DNA of 7,193 nt from Candidatus Fermentibacteraceae bacterium. GTDB taxonomy: Bacteria; Fermentibacterota; Fermentibacteria; Fermentibacterales; JCC-6. Positions 6,049 through 7,193 of this stretch are shown here, piece after piece (the stretch's first letter is position 1; every line of letters begins with the position of its first letter). The notes beneath the pieces were generated by a model that did no database searches, was not told the origin of the DNA, and saw only the letters and a program-made list of their open reading frames with translations. Where the stretch lies: contig JAGGYZ010000314.1 of the NCBI GenBank assembly GCA_021162285.1, forward strand, positions 1-7,193, written 5' to 3'. A program made the translations under genes and the position numbers.

Positions 6049-7193
6049 TTACCGCATGGGCTCGGGAACCCGACTGCGACTGGCCATAACAGCACCGGCA
6101 ACAACAGCTCCGAAAACCCCCAGTACCCACAGGCCGAATTTATCCACAAGCAGTCCCAGAACAGGAGCGTATATCATGGCAGATATCGACTTAGCCTGCG
6201 ATTCGATGGACAGTACCGTAGCTCTTCTTTTCCCTGGGGAAACCCTGTCAAATCTGCTCACCTGCATGGGTCTCCACAGGTTCTGCAGCAGTTCCAGCAC
6301 AATAAATACTGCAATCACACCTGTGTACCACTTCGCGGCAAGCATGGGAATCATTGCAGCATAACAGACAAGGTTCACAAGCCACAGAACCGATGCGCTT
6401 TCCCGCTCACCTCCTGCAGCGCTCACCAGTCTGTGTGAGAAGCGGGAACCAAAAATACCAAGCACTGCGAGAACAAAATAGACCCCGCCTGCAAGAGCAG
6501 CCGAGCCTCTGTCTCCCTGAAGAGCTGCAAGAATGGGTATGGACAACACCATGGTTTTTATTACAGGCTGTATATAGTCACCTGTTACTTTGTGCATCCC
6601 CTGAAAACCCATTGTCTCCATCATCAGGTTCCGAAGCGGTCTGAATTTAACAGCCTCCACAACAGAAACTTTCATCATTGCAATACTGTCCCGCAGGGTT
6701 TTCCCTCCGTGCTCCCCGCCCTCCAGATTTCCTGGATAAGTAATAAGGTTAACAAGATTGATCAGATATGGTGGAATACAGAACAGAAACACTGTGGAAA
6801 AACTTCCGGTTCTCCAGACCAGAGCAGCGGCAATAATGCTGGAGAGAGCGGTGCCTGTTTTAGACCATGATCTGGTAACTCCGTAAATTTTTGTTTTTTC
6901 CGAAAGCCTTCCCTGGTTTTCAAGCCACTTGAAGATCATTGCCTTGTGGGTACCGGTTCTGAAAGCATCACCGATGGCGAAGAAAAACATGGCAATAAAC
7001 AGCAGAAAAAACGAAGAGGAGAGCCCGAAGACAACAAAAGACACTATGTAACCTGCCATGGAACCAGCCATACAGAGCCGTCTGCCATGGGAATCGGCAA
7101 GAGCTCCACTGGGTATTTCCATAACGGTTACCGCAAGCTCCCTGAAGGCAATCAGCAAACCGATCTGGAAAAACGAAAGCCCCTTCTCAAGAA
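6049..7193 (-). CDS. Major facilitator superfamily transporter, 5' partial
   Basis: The frame stays open to the right edge. A TTG at 7158 could be read as a start, but the 11 codons before it encode LEKGLSFFQIG, the usual loop between MFS helices 1 and 2, so the true start lies outside and about one helix is missing. The visible 380 residues show roughly ten or eleven hydrophobic segments and a central polar loop after YPGNLEGG. MFS motif A appears as GALADSHGRR (visible residues 29-38), with the usual Arg after Asp replaced by Ser. A second-half cytoplasmic loop carries RRATVLSIES, common in drug/H+ antiporter-like and uncharacterised MFS proteins. It is an inner-membrane secondary transporter, probably for export, with unknown substrate. 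Its stop lies 26 bases before the tRNA nucleotidyltransferase start on the same strand, with no hairpin between, which suggests an operon. Confidence 0.9.
   Translation of the reverse strand, partial: LEKGLSFFQIGLLIAFRELAVTVMEIPSGALADSHGRRLCMAGSMAGYIVSFVVFGLSSSFFLLFIAMFFFAIGDAFRTGTHKAMIFKWLENQGRLSEKTKIYGVTRSWSKTGTALSSIIAAALVWRTGSFSTVFLFCIPPYLINLVNLITYPGNLEGGEHGGKTLRDSIAMMKVSVVEAVKFRPLRNLMMETMGFQGMHKVTGDYIQPVIKTMVLSIPILAALQGDRGSAALAGGVYFVLAVLGIFGSRFSHRLVSAAGGERESASVLWLVNLVCYAAMIPMLAAKWYTGVIAVFIVLELLQNLWRPMQVSRFDRVSPGKRRATVLSIESQAKSISAMIYAPVLGLLVDKFGLWVLGVFGAVVAGAVMASRSRVPEPMR

Noticed and set aside
5276..6364. A 362-codon open frame on the plus strand, antisense to the tRNA nucleotidyltransferase and the end of the MFS gene.
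   Set aside because: Its translation is rich in Ser, Cys and Arg with no domain I recognise, and both genes on the opposite strand have full sets of family motifs. It is a frame shadow.
7156..7158. TTG as the MFS gene start.
   Set aside because: The frame continues to the window edge with typical MFS helix 1-2 loop sequence, so starting here would remove the first helix.
1..7193. Search by eye for tRNA/rRNA genes, CRISPR arrays, insertion-sequence ends, phage or defence genes and riboswitches.
   Set aside because: None is visible; nearly all bases are covered by the six coding regions and the gaps are 52 bases or less.

Overview
This is an ordinary-looking bacterial chromosomal segment. Base composition is roughly balanced and coding density is very high: five complete or nearly complete genes plus one cut at each edge, no gap over about 55 bases, and no RNA gene, insertion sequence, CRISPR array or phage gene. 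The taxon cannot be fixed from sequence alone. The long TPR/coiled-coil/HD-GYP signalling protein, the DnaQ-like/GIY-YIG fusion and the two-gate 'nucleoside recognition' membrane protein suggest a free-living bacterium of a deltaproteobacteria-like or candidate-phylum type. That is an inference.

Layout. (1) Bases 1-1629, plus strand: the C-terminal 542 residues of a TPR + coiled coil + HD-GYP protein whose start lies left of the window. (2) Bases 1629-2192, plus strand: a GNAT acetyltransferase of the RimJ/RimL type, whose ATG overlaps the preceding stop (TAATG). (3) Bases 2221-3636, minus strand: a DnaQ-like exonuclease domain fused to a UvrC/Cho-type GIY-YIG nuclease, convergent with (2) and most likely starting at TTG. 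(4) Bases 3689-4678, plus strand: a membrane protein with two Gate (nucleoside recognition) halves, divergent from (3) across a 52-base promoter region. (5) Bases 4658-6022, minus strand: a CCA-adding/poly(A)-polymerase-type tRNA nucleotidyltransferase with an HD domain, overlapping the 3' end of (4) by 21 bases. (6) Bases 6049-7193, minus strand: a major facilitator superfamily (MFS) transporter whose N-terminus lies right of the window, 26 bases upstream of (5) and probably in the same operon.

How the genes relate. Two pairs look co-transcribed: the HD-GYP protein with the acetyltransferase, and the MFS transporter with the tRNA nucleotidyltransferase. The nuclease fusion and the gate protein share a divergent promoter region in which one AT-rich stretch can serve as a -10 element both ways. 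I see no single pathway linking all six genes.

The most notable signals are two proteins with recognisable folds but damaged active sites. The HD-GYP domain has lost the HD dyad and a further metal-binding His. The DnaQ-like domain has lost most of its DEDDh residues while its GIY-YIG partner domain keeps all of its catalytic residues. I did not find a convincing new multi-gene system.
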